The notes beneath the pieces are model-generated. The model was given only the letters and a program-made list of their open reading frames with translations. It searched no databases and had not been told where the DNA came from. A DNA stretch of 53,914 nt from Chthonomonas sp. UBA6659 (GTDB lineage Bacteria; Armatimonadota; Fimbriimonadia; Fimbriimonadales; Fimbriimonadaceae), in NCBI GenBank assembly GCA_002455425.1, contig DKKT01000090.1:1-53914 (forward strand). Direction: 5' to 3'. Every line of letters begins with the position of its first letter. Positions within the stretch are counted from its first letter, which is position 1. The translations under genes were made by a program, and so were the position numbers. Shown here in pieces: positions 24,943 through 33,380 of the stretch.

Positions 24943-27628
24943 GCTGATCGACCGCATGGAGCGAGCCACGGGTCCCCGCGAAATCGCACAGTGGGTGAAG
25001 GAGGCTCGCGGACTGAGCGTGGGCGAAGCATTTTTCAACCGGGTCGCCTCGCTGATGGGTACCAAGCCGGCGGCGGCTATCCGCCTCGCCGCCCACTGGA
25101 AGTCGCTTGCCGGCCTTGGTACCGATCAAGCCTACCTGCTTCGAGCCCGAGGAGTCGGCGAACTGCTCCAGGGGAAGTGGGACGCTGCCTCGCGCTCGTT
25201 CCAAGAAGCGGGCATGGCAGCCGAGAATGCTCTCGATCGGCTCGCCTTTCAAGTGGGCGCAGTCGAAGCGCTCGCACGCACCGGAGACATCGACGCCGCG
25301 CTCCGCCTTGGCACGCGGTTGGTTCGCGGACTGGAAGAGCTGGGTGAACCGCTCCATGCGGCGCGGGTCCGGATCAGCCTCGGCAACACCCTCGTCCGGG
25401 TCGATCGGGCCGAGGCGGCTCGACGCTGGTTCCAAGAGGCGGCCGACACCCTTGACGGGACGGATTGGCGACGCGAATATGCCTCCGCGCGACTCGGTCT
25501 TTCAACTTGTGCCCTCTTCGGCTTCGGCGACGGTCGGGTCGATGCCGAGGTAGCTGAAGCCACGTTTCGTGAGATCGGCCTCGAAGGCTTCGCCGATGCC
25601 TGCCGATTGAATCTGGCTCAATTAGCGTTCACCTCCGGTCGGCCCGACGAGACGATCGCGACGCTCACGGCGATTCGTGATCGGATGGACGTCGGTTCGA
25701 CCGTGGAGCGCGCGCGGCTCGAGCTGCTTCTCGGCCATGCCTACGCCGAGGCGAATCTCTTCGAGGAAGCTCTGGGTGCGTTCGAAGATGCGGGTCCGGT
25801 CATCAGGCGACGGGGCGACGCGATGACGCGGGGCGACTTGGCCTATGGCACCGGACATGTCCTCGTGGCGTCGGGGCGTCCAGATGACGCGGTGCGCCAT
25901 CTGCGCGCCGCGCAGCGGCTCTTCTCATCGCAGGACTCACGGGCGATGGAGGCCGCCACGCTCGCCGAATTGGCGCGTGTCTCACGCATGACGGGCCGCA
26001 ACGCCGCGGCCCGACGTTACGCGCGGCAAGGGCTCGCGCGGCTACAGCGACGGAGCGAACCGTATTGGAAGACCCGCGTCGCGCTCGAGATGGCGGAGTC
26101 GGCTCTCGGGACTCCGGAGGGCATGGCCGGACTTCGAACGGCAAGGGCCCTGCTTCGTGACATGCCCTATCCCCAGTTCGCGTGGCACGCCTCGTGGATC
26201 GCTGCTCGCACGTCGCAAGGTCCGACCCGTCTTCGCCGCTACCGGGCGATGGCCCGGGAGATCTTCGAGTCGAGACTCTTGGTTCGCTCCGTCTCGGCCC
26301 GCGCGTCGTATCTGCGCGACAAGGACGCCGCCCTCCGGGAGTATCTCGGCATGCTTCTGGCGGACGGTAGTCCGCAGGCCGTCCAAGAGGCGATCGAGAC
26401 GGTCGTCCAATCGCGCTCGGCGGCGCTCATCGACGAGATCGTCTCCGCGCGCGGGTTGGTGCTGGATGACGCGCGCCGGGACGTTCTCGAGGCGCTTCGG
26501 CGCGAACTCGGGGCCGAGGGCGGGAGCGGCGAGGGTCCAGCCGGGACGCGGCGACTGGCGCATGGCCAAGAGCACTACCGCCTGGCCGCGCGTCGACTTC
26601 TCGACTTCGGGGGGCAGATCCGGCAGGCCCTCGCGGAGTCCCCACGGACCGGTCTTTCGACGGCGATCACCCTCCTCGAGGCGGGCGATGCGTGGTTTGC
26701 GCTGCGGGGGAACGAGCGGTTCACCTTGGGAGGAAGAGCCGAGACGCACGGGCTCGCGCGCTGGCTTTGGTTCGAGCTTCTCGCCCCGATGGTCAAGCGC
26801 GATTCGTCGGCCTCCCGGGTGGAGGATCTGCTCGAGGAGTGCCGATCTCGGTTCGAGATCGCATGGTGCGGGGTCGACCATCCGGTCATGTGCCCGGAGG
26901 GCGACCTTTGGAGTATTCCTTGGAGCCTCGTTCGCGGCGAGGAAGCGGTGGTGTCGCTCTCGCCCTCGTTCGGTTCGGAGGCGCATCTTCTGCGATTGCA
27001 GGACCCCGGATCGACCGTGCTGTGGCTGGCCGAGTCAGACGATCTCCCCCACGCCAAGCCGGAGGCTCAGCGATTCCTCGAGCGGTTTCCGCAAGCCCGG
27101 GTCTGCCGATCGCGGGCAGAGGCTTGGGAGTCGCTCCGGGAAGGTCCGATCGACCTCCTTCATGTCGTGGCCCATGCGCGATTTGTTCCCGCAAACCCGA
27201 TGTTCTCGAGCTTGCAGTTCGCGGACGGTCCGATCTATGCGACGGAGATCGCTCGGAGCGGGGCTCGGTGTCGGTTCGCGTTCTTGTCGGCGTGCGAAAC
27301 CGGACGCGTGTCCAGCGGGATGCGGTTGGAGCCGGACGGCGTGGTGCGGGCCTTCCTGGCTTGTTCGGCGCAAGCGGTGATCGCGAGCCTCTGGCCCCTC
27401 GACGACGAGGCCGCTTCGGTCCTCAGCCCAGCCTTTTACGCCGCCACAGATCGCGGGGCAACCGTGACTCAGGCGATGGAGTCGGCGCGCAGTGCATGTC
27501 GGGTGATGTTTCCGCACCCGTATTTCTGGTCATCCTTCGCAATTTTCGGCGGGTACCCCGAACCGAATCCGAGGGATAATGTTCATGCGGGATTCAGGTT
27601 GGTTGAAGGGAAAGGTGATTCACTGTAA
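24929..27628 (+). CDS. TPR-CHAT caspase-like protease
   Basis: 899 residues, no signal peptide, cytoplasmic. About residues 1-480 form a helical solenoid of TPR-like repeats (for example RARGVGELLQGKWDAASRSF, HAARVRISLGNTLVRVDRAE, LAYGTGHVLVASGRPDDAVR). The C-terminal CHAT domain (about 600-880) belongs to the caspase/separase clan. The catalytic pair is visible: His749 in LLHVVAHARF and Cys789 in FLSACETGR, followed by VVRAFLACSAQAVIASLWPLDD. TPR-CHAT proteins include Csx29 of type III-E CRISPR. It overlaps the anti-sigma-like gene by 14 bases and its TAA shares one base with the subtilase ATG. This tight coupling argues for a single function; a target is not known. Confidence 0.92.
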   Translation: MDVHELIDRMERATGPREIAQWVKEARGLSVGEAFFNRVASLMGTKPAAAIRLAAHWKSLAGLGTDQAYLLRARGVGELLQGKWDAASRSFQEAGMAAENALDRLAFQVGAVEALARTGDIDAALRLGTRLVRGLEELGEPLHAARVRISLGNTLVRVDRAEAARRWFQEAADTLDGTDWRREYASARLGLSTCALFGFGDGRVDAEVAEATFREIGLEGFADACRLNLAQLAFTSGRPDETIATLTAIRDRMDVGSTVERARLELLLGHAYAEANLFEEALGAFEDAGPVIRRRGDAMTRGDLAYGTGHVLVASGRPDDAVRHLRAAQRLFSSQDSRAMEAATLAELARVSRMTGRNAAARRYARQGLARLQRRSEPYWKTRVALEMAESALGTPEGMAGLRTARALLRDMPYPQFAWHASWIAARTSQGPTRLRRYRAMAREIFESRLLVRSVSARASYLRDKDAALREYLGMLLADGSPQAVQEAIETVVQSRSAALIDEIVSARGLVLDDARRDVLEALRRELGAEGGSGEGPAGTRRLAHGQEHYRLAARRLLDFGGQIRQALAESPRTGLSTAITLLEAGDAWFALRGNERFTLGGRAETHGLARWLWFELLAPMVKRDSSASRVEDLLEECRSRFEIAWCGVDHPVMCPEGDLWSIPWSLVRGEEAVVSLSPSFGSEAHLLRLQDPGSTVLWLAESDDLPHAKPEAQRFLERFPQARVCRSRAEAWESLREGPIDLLHVVAHARFVPANPMFSSLQFADGPIYATEIARSGARCRFAFLSACETGRVSSGMRLEPDGVVRAFLACSAQAVIASLWPLDDEAASVLSPAFYAATDRGATVTQAMESARSACRVMFPHPYFWSSFAIFGGYPEPNPRDNVHAGFRLVEGKGDSL

Positions 27629-29115
27629 TGCAGGCACTCCGCATCCTGGCTAAAACATGGTGGGTAGCGCTCATGGTTCTGTTCTGCCGCGCCGCGGCAG
27701 CGCAGGGGTATGTCGTCAAGCTCCATGACGCCAGTTCCGCCAATGCGATCATCCACGAGTACGGGATCGAGCTCGTGGATTGGACCGACCCGGCCCCGTT
27801 CTATTTGTTCTCGATTCCGCCCCGGCGCGCCGGTGAGATTCTCGACGCGCTTCGCGAAGACTGGAGGGTCGATTGGGTCGAAAGCGAACTGCCGGTCGAT
27901 TCGCCCGGCGCGAACACTCGATCTCGCGGAGGCACGATCCCCGTCGTGGGTTCGCGCTCGAACCTCTATGATCAGAACACCCACATGCTCGAGCAGATCG
28001 GATGGGACGAAGGTGTCGCACTCGGCGGTCCGACACGAACCCGCGTTGCGATCCTCGATACGGGTATCCCGTTCGAGGCAAGGCATCTTTGGGAGAAGTC
28101 CGTGGCGTGGCTCAACACCGTCGATCCGGGATCGCCGCCGATCGACGAGGGGAACGGATTCGACGACAACGACAACGATCTGATCGACGAAGGTCTCGGC
28201 CACGGTTCGATGGTGGCCGGCCTCATCGATCAGATCAGCCCCAATTCCGAACTGGTGATTTGCCGGATCGCGGACGATGAGGGCGAAAGCACAAGTTGGC
28301 ACCTCATCAAAGGGCTCGTGTTTTCAACCCTGAACGAGGCCCAAGTGATCAGCGTCAGCCTGGGGACGCCGTTCGAATTCCGCGCTGTTTCATCGGTCGT
28401 ACAGTGGGTGCTCGATCGCGGTGTCGTCGTGGTCGCCCCAATCGGCAATGATAGCGCGCCGATCGCTCTCTATCCCTCGGCGAACGAAGGTGCCCTGTGC
28501 GTTTCGGGCGTTGACGACCAGGATCACCGCGCCGACTTCAGCAACTGGTCGGAACGAGCCGACGTCAGTGCGCCAGCAACAGGCATGGCGTCGCTTTGGT
28601 GGGACGGCACGATCGGCTTTTGGGAAGGAACATCGTTCGCCACACCGCTCGTCGCCGGCACCATTGCCGTTGGGCTCTCCTACTGCGCCGACCTTGAGCG
28701 TGACAGCCTGGACGATCTACTCGCGGAGACGGGGGACTGCATCGACGAACTGAACCCTGGGTACGAGGGTCAGCTCGGAAATCGACTGAACTTCCAGCGG
28801 TTCGTCATGCGCGTCCGAGATGAGGACGACTCGGACGTGGTTTCACTCACGATCTCGGTCAACCCGTTCGCGATCCGCGGCGGAACGGAAGGGGTCGGCG
28901 TGATCACCCTCAGTCGTCCGCTCGACGAAGCGCTCTGGGTCTACACCTGGGTCGATGGACCGGGGACGACGCTCGGCTGGGTGATGGTTCCGGCCGGCTC
29001 GACCAGGGCTGAGTTCCCGATCCTGACCGAATGGGTCGGCGATAGCCTTGGCGCGAGCATCTACGTCCAGGCCGGCGAGATCCTCTCGACGGGCGAGTTC
29101 ATGGTGATTCCGTAG
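27628..29115 (+). CDS. Secreted subtilisin-like serine protease (S8)
   Basis: 495 residues with a signal peptide (ILAKTWWVALMVLFCRAAAAQG). An inhibitor-like propeptide region covers about 27-95. The S8 core has the full triad: Asp144 (VAILDTGI), His192 (GHGSMVAGL) and Ser336 (GTSFATPLVAG), with the oxyanion Asn in APIGND. After about residue 390 a beta-rich tail resembles a Calx-beta or Ig-like module (VVSLTISVNPFAIRGGTEGVGVITLSRPL). It begins on the last base of the CHAT stop codon (TAATG), so the two are translationally coupled. One protease acts inside and one outside the cytoplasm, so any cascade between them would have to cross the membrane. Confidence 0.92.
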   Translation: MQALRILAKTWWVALMVLFCRAAAAQGYVVKLHDASSANAIIHEYGIELVDWTDPAPFYLFSIPPRRAGEILDALREDWRVDWVESELPVDSPGANTRSRGGTIPVVGSRSNLYDQNTHMLEQIGWDEGVALGGPTRTRVAILDTGIPFEARHLWEKSVAWLNTVDPGSPPIDEGNGFDDNDNDLIDEGLGHGSMVAGLIDQISPNSELVICRIADDEGESTSWHLIKGLVFSTLNEAQVISVSLGTPFEFRAVSSVVQWVLDRGVVVVAPIGNDSAPIALYPSANEGALCVSGVDDQDHRADFSNWSERADVSAPATGMASLWWDGTIGFWEGTSFATPLVAGTIAVGLSYCADLERDSLDDLLAETGDCIDELNPGYEGQLGNRLNFQRFVMRVRDEDDSDVVSLTISVNPFAIRGGTEGVGVITLSRPLDEALWVYTWVDGPGTTLGWVMVPAGSTRAEFPILTEWVGDSLGASIYVQAGEILSTGEFMVIP

Positions 29116-29118
29116 AGT

Positions 29119-29505
29119 TCAGAGCGGTGCGAACAGGTCGACGACGTTCCCATCGGGGTCTTCGACCTGGGCGTACCGCTGACCCCAAAACGCGTCCCAA
29201 GGCGGCGTCTTTCCCCGAAATCCCAGGTCCGTCAGGCGGTTGAACGTCGCGTCCACCTCCGCCGGGCTTCCAGCCTTGAACGCGAGTCCAAGTCGATGTC
29301 CGACGGGTTCGACCCAATCGGGGAGAATCTGTTTCATCAGCTCGACTTTGTCCCACGCGACCCGCAACCCGTTCGGTAGCGCGATCTCGAAGTGGTCGTC
29401 GTCTGGCTGCGGCTCCGGAATCTCCCAGCCTAGAGCACGGTAGAACTCAAGCGATCGTTCGAGGTCGTGGGTCACGATGCCGACCAGGTCGAATTGGATA
29501 CTCAT
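29119..29505 (-). CDS. VOC (glyoxalase/bleomycin resistance fold) protein
   Basis: 128 residues. The fold is typical: LVGIVTHDLERSLEFYRALGWEIP at the start, FEIALPNGLRVAWD, then the second half ending YAQVEDPDGNVVDLFAPL, which contains the conserved metal-ligand-like Glu/Asp-PDGN turn. Family members include glyoxalases, dioxygenases and antibiotic-binding proteins; substrate unknown. It starts 4 bases after the lipoprotein gene on the same strand and is convergent with the subtilase gene, 3 bases apart. Confidence 0.9.
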   Translation of the reverse strand: MSIQFDLVGIVTHDLERSLEFYRALGWEIPEPQPDDDHFEIALPNGLRVAWDKVELMKQILPDWVEPVGHRLGLAFKAGSPAEVDATFNRLTDLGFRGKTPPWDAFWGQRYAQVEDPDGNVVDLFAPL

Positions 29506-29509
29506 GGTC

Positions 29510-30190
29510 TCACTGCGGGGTCGCTGTCATGGGCACCGTTCTGGCGCTATTGCGGACCATCATGGCCCGGGGTTTGCCCTGACGGTCGTAACTGATGGCA
29601 ATCATGTAGGCCTCTGCCGGCCCCGTCAACTCCCGCATCTCCCCGACCTTCTTCCCGTCGACGGTCACGGTCAGCTTGGTGTCGCCCTTGTTGAGGTCGA
29701 CGATCTCGCTCGCTTGCATCGATCCGAGGTCTTTGGCCAGGGACTGCACCCCGGTGCTGACCGTCGCTTTACCCTTGGTGAAGTTGACGACCCGGAAGGA
29801 GACCTGTTCCTTGGGGCCCTTGCGCGGATCGCCTTCCATCATCTTGTACGCCGGCTTGCCAGAAGCGTCGTAGTAGGTGTAGAGGGTGTGGTTCTTTGCC
29901 GATTCGATGTTGACGTCTTCGGCGTGGAGCACCTTCCCGTCCTTCTCGAAGCTCATCTTGCGGACACCGGCTTTGGCTCGACGGATCGGGGCTCCGGCCC
30001 CGGGCGTCAGCGCGGGCGAGGCCAGCTGCGTGTTGTCCTTTGCTTGGAGCACATCGTCGGTGAGGTTGATGTAGAGAATGTAACCGGGGTCGGTGATTTG
30101 AGTCGGTCCGGGGGTTTTGCCCGAACTGCATCCGGCGCCCACCCACACGCAAAGACCGAGACCGGCCCACCAAGCACCTCGTCGCTTCAT
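29510..30190 (-). CDS. Lipoprotein with DUF4397-like beta domains
   Basis: 226 residues. A signal peptide with lipobox VGAGC is followed by a Ser/Gly/Pro-rich linker. The body has two beta-sandwich-like halves: GYILYINLTDDVLQ ... MSFEKDGKVLHAEDV, and VSFRVVNFTKGKATVSTGVQ ... VDLNKGDTKLTVTVDGKKVGE. The second resembles the DUF4397 pattern seen in the 5.7-kb lipoprotein, but weakly. Function unknown. A -10-like TAGAAT 6 nt before ATG 30190 suggests a leaderless transcript that also carries the VOC gene. Confidence 0.7.
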   Translation of the reverse strand: MKRRGAWWAGLGLCVWVGAGCSSGKTPGPTQITDPGYILYINLTDDVLQAKDNTQLASPALTPGAGAPIRRAKAGVRKMSFEKDGKVLHAEDVNIESAKNHTLYTYYDASGKPAYKMMEGDPRKGPKEQVSFRVVNFTKGKATVSTGVQSLAKDLGSMQASEIVDLNKGDTKLTVTVDGKKVGEMRELTGPAEAYMIAISYDRQGKPRAMMVRNSARTVPMTATPQ

Positions 30191-30196
30191 GGCCGT

Positions 30197-30202
30197 ATTC
30201 TA
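30197..30202 (-). promoter_or_regulatory. -10-like TAGAAT, leaderless start
   Basis: TAGAAT on the minus strand, 6 nt before ATG 30190. Confidence 0.45.
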
Positions 30203-30216
30203 CTTGCACGGGTGGA

Positions 30217-30222
30217 CATAAT
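30217..30222 (+). promoter_or_regulatory. -10-like CATAAT, leaderless GTG start
   Basis: CATAAT lies 6 nt before GTG 30229. Only 14 bases separate it from the divergent element for the 30190 gene, so the two promoters probably share their upstream DNA. Confidence 0.45.
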
Positions 30223-30228
30223 TCGCTT

Positions 30229-30717
30229 GTGAGTTTCTGTTGGGACAGTCTCGAACTTGCGATCTACGTCGACGCCCCGCTCGATGTCGTCGACTGGCAT
30301 TGGGCGACGGAAGCCGGGATCACGCGCTGGTTCATCGTCGAAGCCGCCTTCAAGGCCCCCGACGCGGGAGAAGTTCGGAGTCCGACCGACCGAGTTCAGC
30401 CGGGAGATCGATACGTCTGGACCTGGAACAACGGGACGGAAGAGCGAGGTGTGTTTGAAGTGTGCGAGCCGGAACGTCGGTACGTCTTCAGCTTTGGCGG
30501 CACCACCCAAGTCGAGGTGACGCTGTCCGACGTCGGCGGTCGCACGTTGGTCGCGCTCACCCAGCAGACTGAAGCGACCGATGAGGATCGCTTCGAGGTG
30601 TACCGGGATTGCCTTCAAGGCTGGACCTTCTACCTCGCGAACCTCAAGTCGATGATGGAAGGCGGGATCGATCTGCGCGAAACCGCTCCGGATCGGTCCG
30701 GGCTCGTGAACGTATGA
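30229..30717 (+). CDS. SRPBCC/AHSA1-like ligand-binding protein
   Basis: 162 residues from GTG 30229. The helix-grip fold is suggested by the N-terminal IYVDAPLDVVDWHWATEAGITRWFI, the middle PGDRYVWTWNNGTEERGVFEVCEPERRYVFSF, VEVTLSDVGGRTLVALTQ and the long C-terminal helix YRDCLQGWTFYLANLKSMMEGGIDL. Such proteins bind hydrophobic ligands or act as Aha1-like domains; the ligand is unknown. The last bases overlap rfbD (ATGA), so translation is coupled. Confidence 0.85.
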   Translation: MSFCWDSLELAIYVDAPLDVVDWHWATEAGITRWFIVEAAFKAPDAGEVRSPTDRVQPGDRYVWTWNNGTEERGVFEVCEPERRYVFSFGGTTQVEVTLSDVGGRTLVALTQQTEATDEDRFEVYRDCLQGWTFYLANLKSMMEGGIDLRETAPDRSGLVNV

Positions 30718-31628
30718 GCGTAGTCCTGGTCACGGGAGGGAGTGGAATGCTGGGAACCGACCTCCTCGAGGTGCTGAGGATGCGTGGGTTCGTCGTCCAG
30801 GCACCTTCGTCGCAGGAACTCGACATCACGAACCCCGAGTCCGTCGCCGGGATTGCGGTCGAGCGCTGGGGCACAGTCGACTGGCTGATCAACTGCGCGG
30901 CGTATACGGCCGTCGATAAGGCCGAAACCGAGCCTGAACAAGCTGCCGCGCTCAACACACTCGGGCCTGCGTTCTTGGCCCAAGCCTGTGCACTGAAGGG
31001 GATTCGATTCCTTCACGTCAGCACGGACTTCGTCTTCGATGGCGCGGGAGTGGGTCCCTATCGCGAGGAGGCGCCGACCCTACCACTCGGGGTCTATGGG
31101 CGGACCAAGCGGGACGGGGAAGAAGGAGTGCTCGCCCATGCACCGCAATCGGTCATCGTGCGGACCGCGTGGCTCTACGGTGCGCACGGTCAGTGCTTTC
31201 CCAAGACGATGATTCGGGCGTGGCTGGCCGGCAGGGCGCTCCGCGTCGTCGGAGACCAAATCGGCAATCCAACCCACACGTTCGAACTTGCACGCGTGCT
31301 CGCCGAGATCGTGGAGACGCGCCTTGATGGCGGGATCTACCACGCTGCCGGCCCGAGTGCGATGTCATGGCACCGCCTCGCCCTCGACGCGCTCGAGGTC
31401 TTTCACGAAGTCACCGGCGTCGCGCCGCACCCGATCGCGATCGAGTCGATCGTGACTGCGGATTGGCCGACACCAGCTCAGCGACCCGCCAATAGTACGC
31501 TCGACTTCTCGAAGCTGGCCGGTCACGGAATCACCCCGATGGAACCGGTGCGTGAAGGTTTGCGCAATTTTGTTGTTCGGTGGATCGAAACCGATGAGGC
31601 GATCCGCTCCTTAGCGGAAGTGCGCTAA
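30714..31628 (+). CDS. rfbD: dTDP-4-dehydrorhamnose reductase (RmlD family)
   Basis: 304 residues, normal length. It reduces dTDP-4-keto-L-rhamnose to dTDP-L-rhamnose with NAD(P)H. Motifs: the Rossmann loop VTGGSGMLGTDL, the DITNPESV and INCAAYTAVDKAE blocks, VSTDFVFDG, and the active-site Y-x3-K in YGRTKRDGE. The other rhamnose genes (rfbA, rfbB, rfbC) are not in the window; related sugar reductases share this fold, so dTDP-rhamnose is likely rather than proven. The start is the ATGA overlap with the SRPBCC gene. Confidence 0.88.
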   Translation: MSVVLVTGGSGMLGTDLLEVLRMRGFVVQAPSSQELDITNPESVAGIAVERWGTVDWLINCAAYTAVDKAETEPEQAAALNTLGPAFLAQACALKGIRFLHVSTDFVFDGAGVGPYREEAPTLPLGVYGRTKRDGEEGVLAHAPQSVIVRTAWLYGAHGQCFPKTMIRAWLAGRALRVVGDQIGNPTHTFELARVLAEIVETRLDGGIYHAAGPSAMSWHRLALDALEVFHEVTGVAPHPIAIESIVTADWPTPAQRPANSTLDFSKLAGHGITPMEPVREGLRNFVVRWIETDEAIRSLAEVR

Positions 31629-31676
31629 AGGGCACAATGCAAATGACAGGTGGGTTGCGACTCCTGTGCTACCATG

Positions 31677-31696
31677 GGGTGGGGATGTTCCCACCC
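31677..31696 (+). other. Hairpin between rfbD and the receiver gene
   Basis: GGGTGGG (31677-31683), 6-nt loop, CCCACCC (31690-31696). It is either a weak terminator for rfbD or a structured leader of the next gene, which starts 28 bases later. No T-tract. Confidence 0.35.
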
Positions 31697-31724
31697 GGCA
31701 TCTGCTTGGGTGCGAACCGCAGAT

Positions 31725-32174
31725 ATGACGCAGAAAATTGTTTTGTTGATCGAGGACGATCCTTCCGATGAGCGCCTGACTCTCAATGCCCTGCACCGGA
31801 ACAACATCATGAACGAGGTCGTCGTGGCGTACGACGGTGCCGAGGCGCTCGACTTCCTCCATGGCCGAGGCAAGTTCGCGGGACGCGATGCATCGATCCA
31901 CCCTTCGGTGATCATCCTGGACCTCAAGCTCGCCGGCATGAGTGGCTTGGAGTTCTTGCGTGAGCTTCGGTCGGACGCGCATACCCGCGTGATCCCGGTG
32001 GTCGTGTTGACCGCGTCGGAGAACAGCGACGACGTCGTCGCGGCCTATGAGGCCGGAGCAAACAGCTTCGTCCGCAAGCCGACCGACAGTCGCGAGTATT
32101 CCGAAATGGTGCTCAACCTCGGGATGTATTGGCTGCTGCTGAACTGCCAGCCGCCAACCCGCGTTCGCGCTTAG
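31725..32174 (+). CDS. Stand-alone response-regulator receiver (Rcp1-like)
   Basis: 149 residues, a receiver domain only. Acidic pocket Asp11/Asp12, phospho-acceptor Asp66 (VIILDLKLAGMSGLEFL), Thr96 and Lys118 (FVRKPTD) are all present, so it should be phosphorylated. The sequence type (IEDDPSDERLTLNALHRNN ... ALDFLHGRG) matches receivers of the Rcp1 group that pair with phytochromes or hybrid kinases. No output domain, so it signals by protein contact. Its 3' end overlaps the 3' end of a convergent histidine kinase gene by 62 bases. ATG 31725 was chosen because the residues before it are not receiver-like. Confidence 0.93.
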   Translation: MTQKIVLLIEDDPSDERLTLNALHRNNIMNEVVVAYDGAEALDFLHGRGKFAGRDASIHPSVIILDLKLAGMSGLEFLRELRSDAHTRVIPVVVLTASENSDDVVAAYEAGANSFVRKPTDSREYSEMVLNLGMYWLLLNCQPPTRVRA

Positions 32175-33306
32175 GCCGCAAGGCCCCCGTGACGGTGATC
32201 TTCGTTCCACGGCCGACTTCGGACCGAACGTCGACGGTGCCTCCGAGGGAGGCAAGCCGCTTCCGCATTCCGTCCAGTCCGGCGTGGGTCCCGTCTCGGT
32301 GTGCGGGATCATCGGGGTCGAAGCCCCTGCCGTCGTCGACGATCTGCATGCGTAAGCTCTGCGGGGAGTACTGGAGGCGGATCTCGACGCGCTTGGCTCG
32401 GGCATGCCGGACGATGTTGGTGAGCGACTCTTGGGCAGTGCGGAAGAACGCGTTCTCCCAGTCTGGAGAGAGATCGGACGGCTCGCCTTCGACGTCGAAG
32501 ACAAGGTCAAGCCCGGCCCGCTCGGTCAGATGGTGCGCGAACTGACGGAGCCCGGTGAGAAAGCCCTGTTCGGCCGACGGTGCTCTCATTCGCTGTACCA
32601 AGAAGCGCAGTTCGTCGGCCGCGAGCCGCGTGGTCTCGCGACATCCGGCAGCGATCGCGGACGCCCGCTGGGGATCGCGCGAAGCGAGCCGCTCGACCAA
32701 TTCGAGCTGAGCGCTGACCCCGACGAGATGTCCCTGAACCCCGTCGTGCATCTCCATCGCGATCCTCTCCCGATCGCGAGCGACTTCGAGGATGCTCAGC
32801 ACCCGTGCGCCCGCGTTGGCGAGGGCCGCGATCAAGGAGGCCACCACGATCAGGAAGTAGTAGCGGAACGCCGTGTTGAAGGGGTCTTCGCTCTGCATGC
32901 CGCGGGTGGCGAGAGCGGCCCCGACGAGAACCATGGCTCCGACCGCGGTCGACCATCGCCAACTCAGGCGTCCTGCGGCTTCGGCGAGGGGGAACAGGTA
33001 GAGGAGGGCGACATTGCTCAACGGATCGCGGTTGCCGAGGAAGATGAAGAGGCTGACGACCGCGACGTCGATCGGGGGGAACACGAGTTCCCAGTCAAGC
33101 CATGCGGGATCCCGAAATGCGAGCCAGGTGCGAACCGCCAAGTAGACCACGACGACCCCGACCAAGGTCCAAATGGCGGGGAAGGAGGGCTCGGGAATCT
33201 CCGTCCGCACCGAAGGCTGATAGACCCAGATCAGGAGAAACGGCGCGCACAGCCAGAGGTGAACCATGAAGATCAAGTGCCGAATGCGACGCGGCGAACC
33301 TTCCAT
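32113..33306 (-). CDS. Membrane histidine kinase, NarX/HisKA_3 type
   Basis: 397 residues. The N-terminal 165 residues hold about five membrane helices (IFMVHLWLCAPFLLIWVYQP, IWTLVGVVVVYLAVRTWLAF, IDVAVVSLFIFLG and others) with no sensory domain that I recognise. HisKA_3 follows with phospho-acceptor His187 (AMEMHDGVQGHL), then HATPase_c with N-box NIVRHARAKRVEIR, DDGRGFDP and GLDGMRKRLASLGGTVDV. Such kinases usually pair with LuxR-type regulators, but the only regulator nearby is a receiver-only protein on the opposite strand, overlapping this gene's end. TAGTCT 6 nt before ATG 33306 suggests a leaderless start. Confidence 0.93.
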   Translation of the reverse strand: MEGSPRRIRHLIFMVHLWLCAPFLLIWVYQPSVRTEIPEPSFPAIWTLVGVVVVYLAVRTWLAFRDPAWLDWELVFPPIDVAVVSLFIFLGNRDPLSNVALLYLFPLAEAAGRLSWRWSTAVGAMVLVGAALATRGMQSEDPFNTAFRYYFLIVVASLIAALANAGARVLSILEVARDRERIAMEMHDGVQGHLVGVSAQLELVERLASRDPQRASAIAAGCRETTRLAADELRFLVQRMRAPSAEQGFLTGLRQFAHHLTERAGLDLVFDVEGEPSDLSPDWENAFFRTAQESLTNIVRHARAKRVEIRLQYSPQSLRMQIVDDGRGFDPDDPAHRDGTHAGLDGMRKRLASLGGTVDVRSEVGRGTKITVTGALRPKRERGLAAGSSAAANTSRG

Positions 33307-33312
33307 GGAACC

Positions 33313-33318
33313 AGACTA
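33313..33318 (-). promoter_or_regulatory. -10-like TAGTCT, leaderless start
   Basis: GGTAGTCT on the minus strand, 6 nt before ATG 33306. Confidence 0.4.
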
Positions 33319-33380
33319 CCGGGCTCCAAGCGATTTCCGATGCAGAAGGAGACCCTCGGCTCCTATCGAACCAATGTTCC

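Noticed and set aside
20880..29115. CRISPR array or cas genes near the TPR-CHAT protease
   Set aside because: No direct repeats and no Cas7/Cas11-like protein are visible in the window, so a type III-E system is not supported here.
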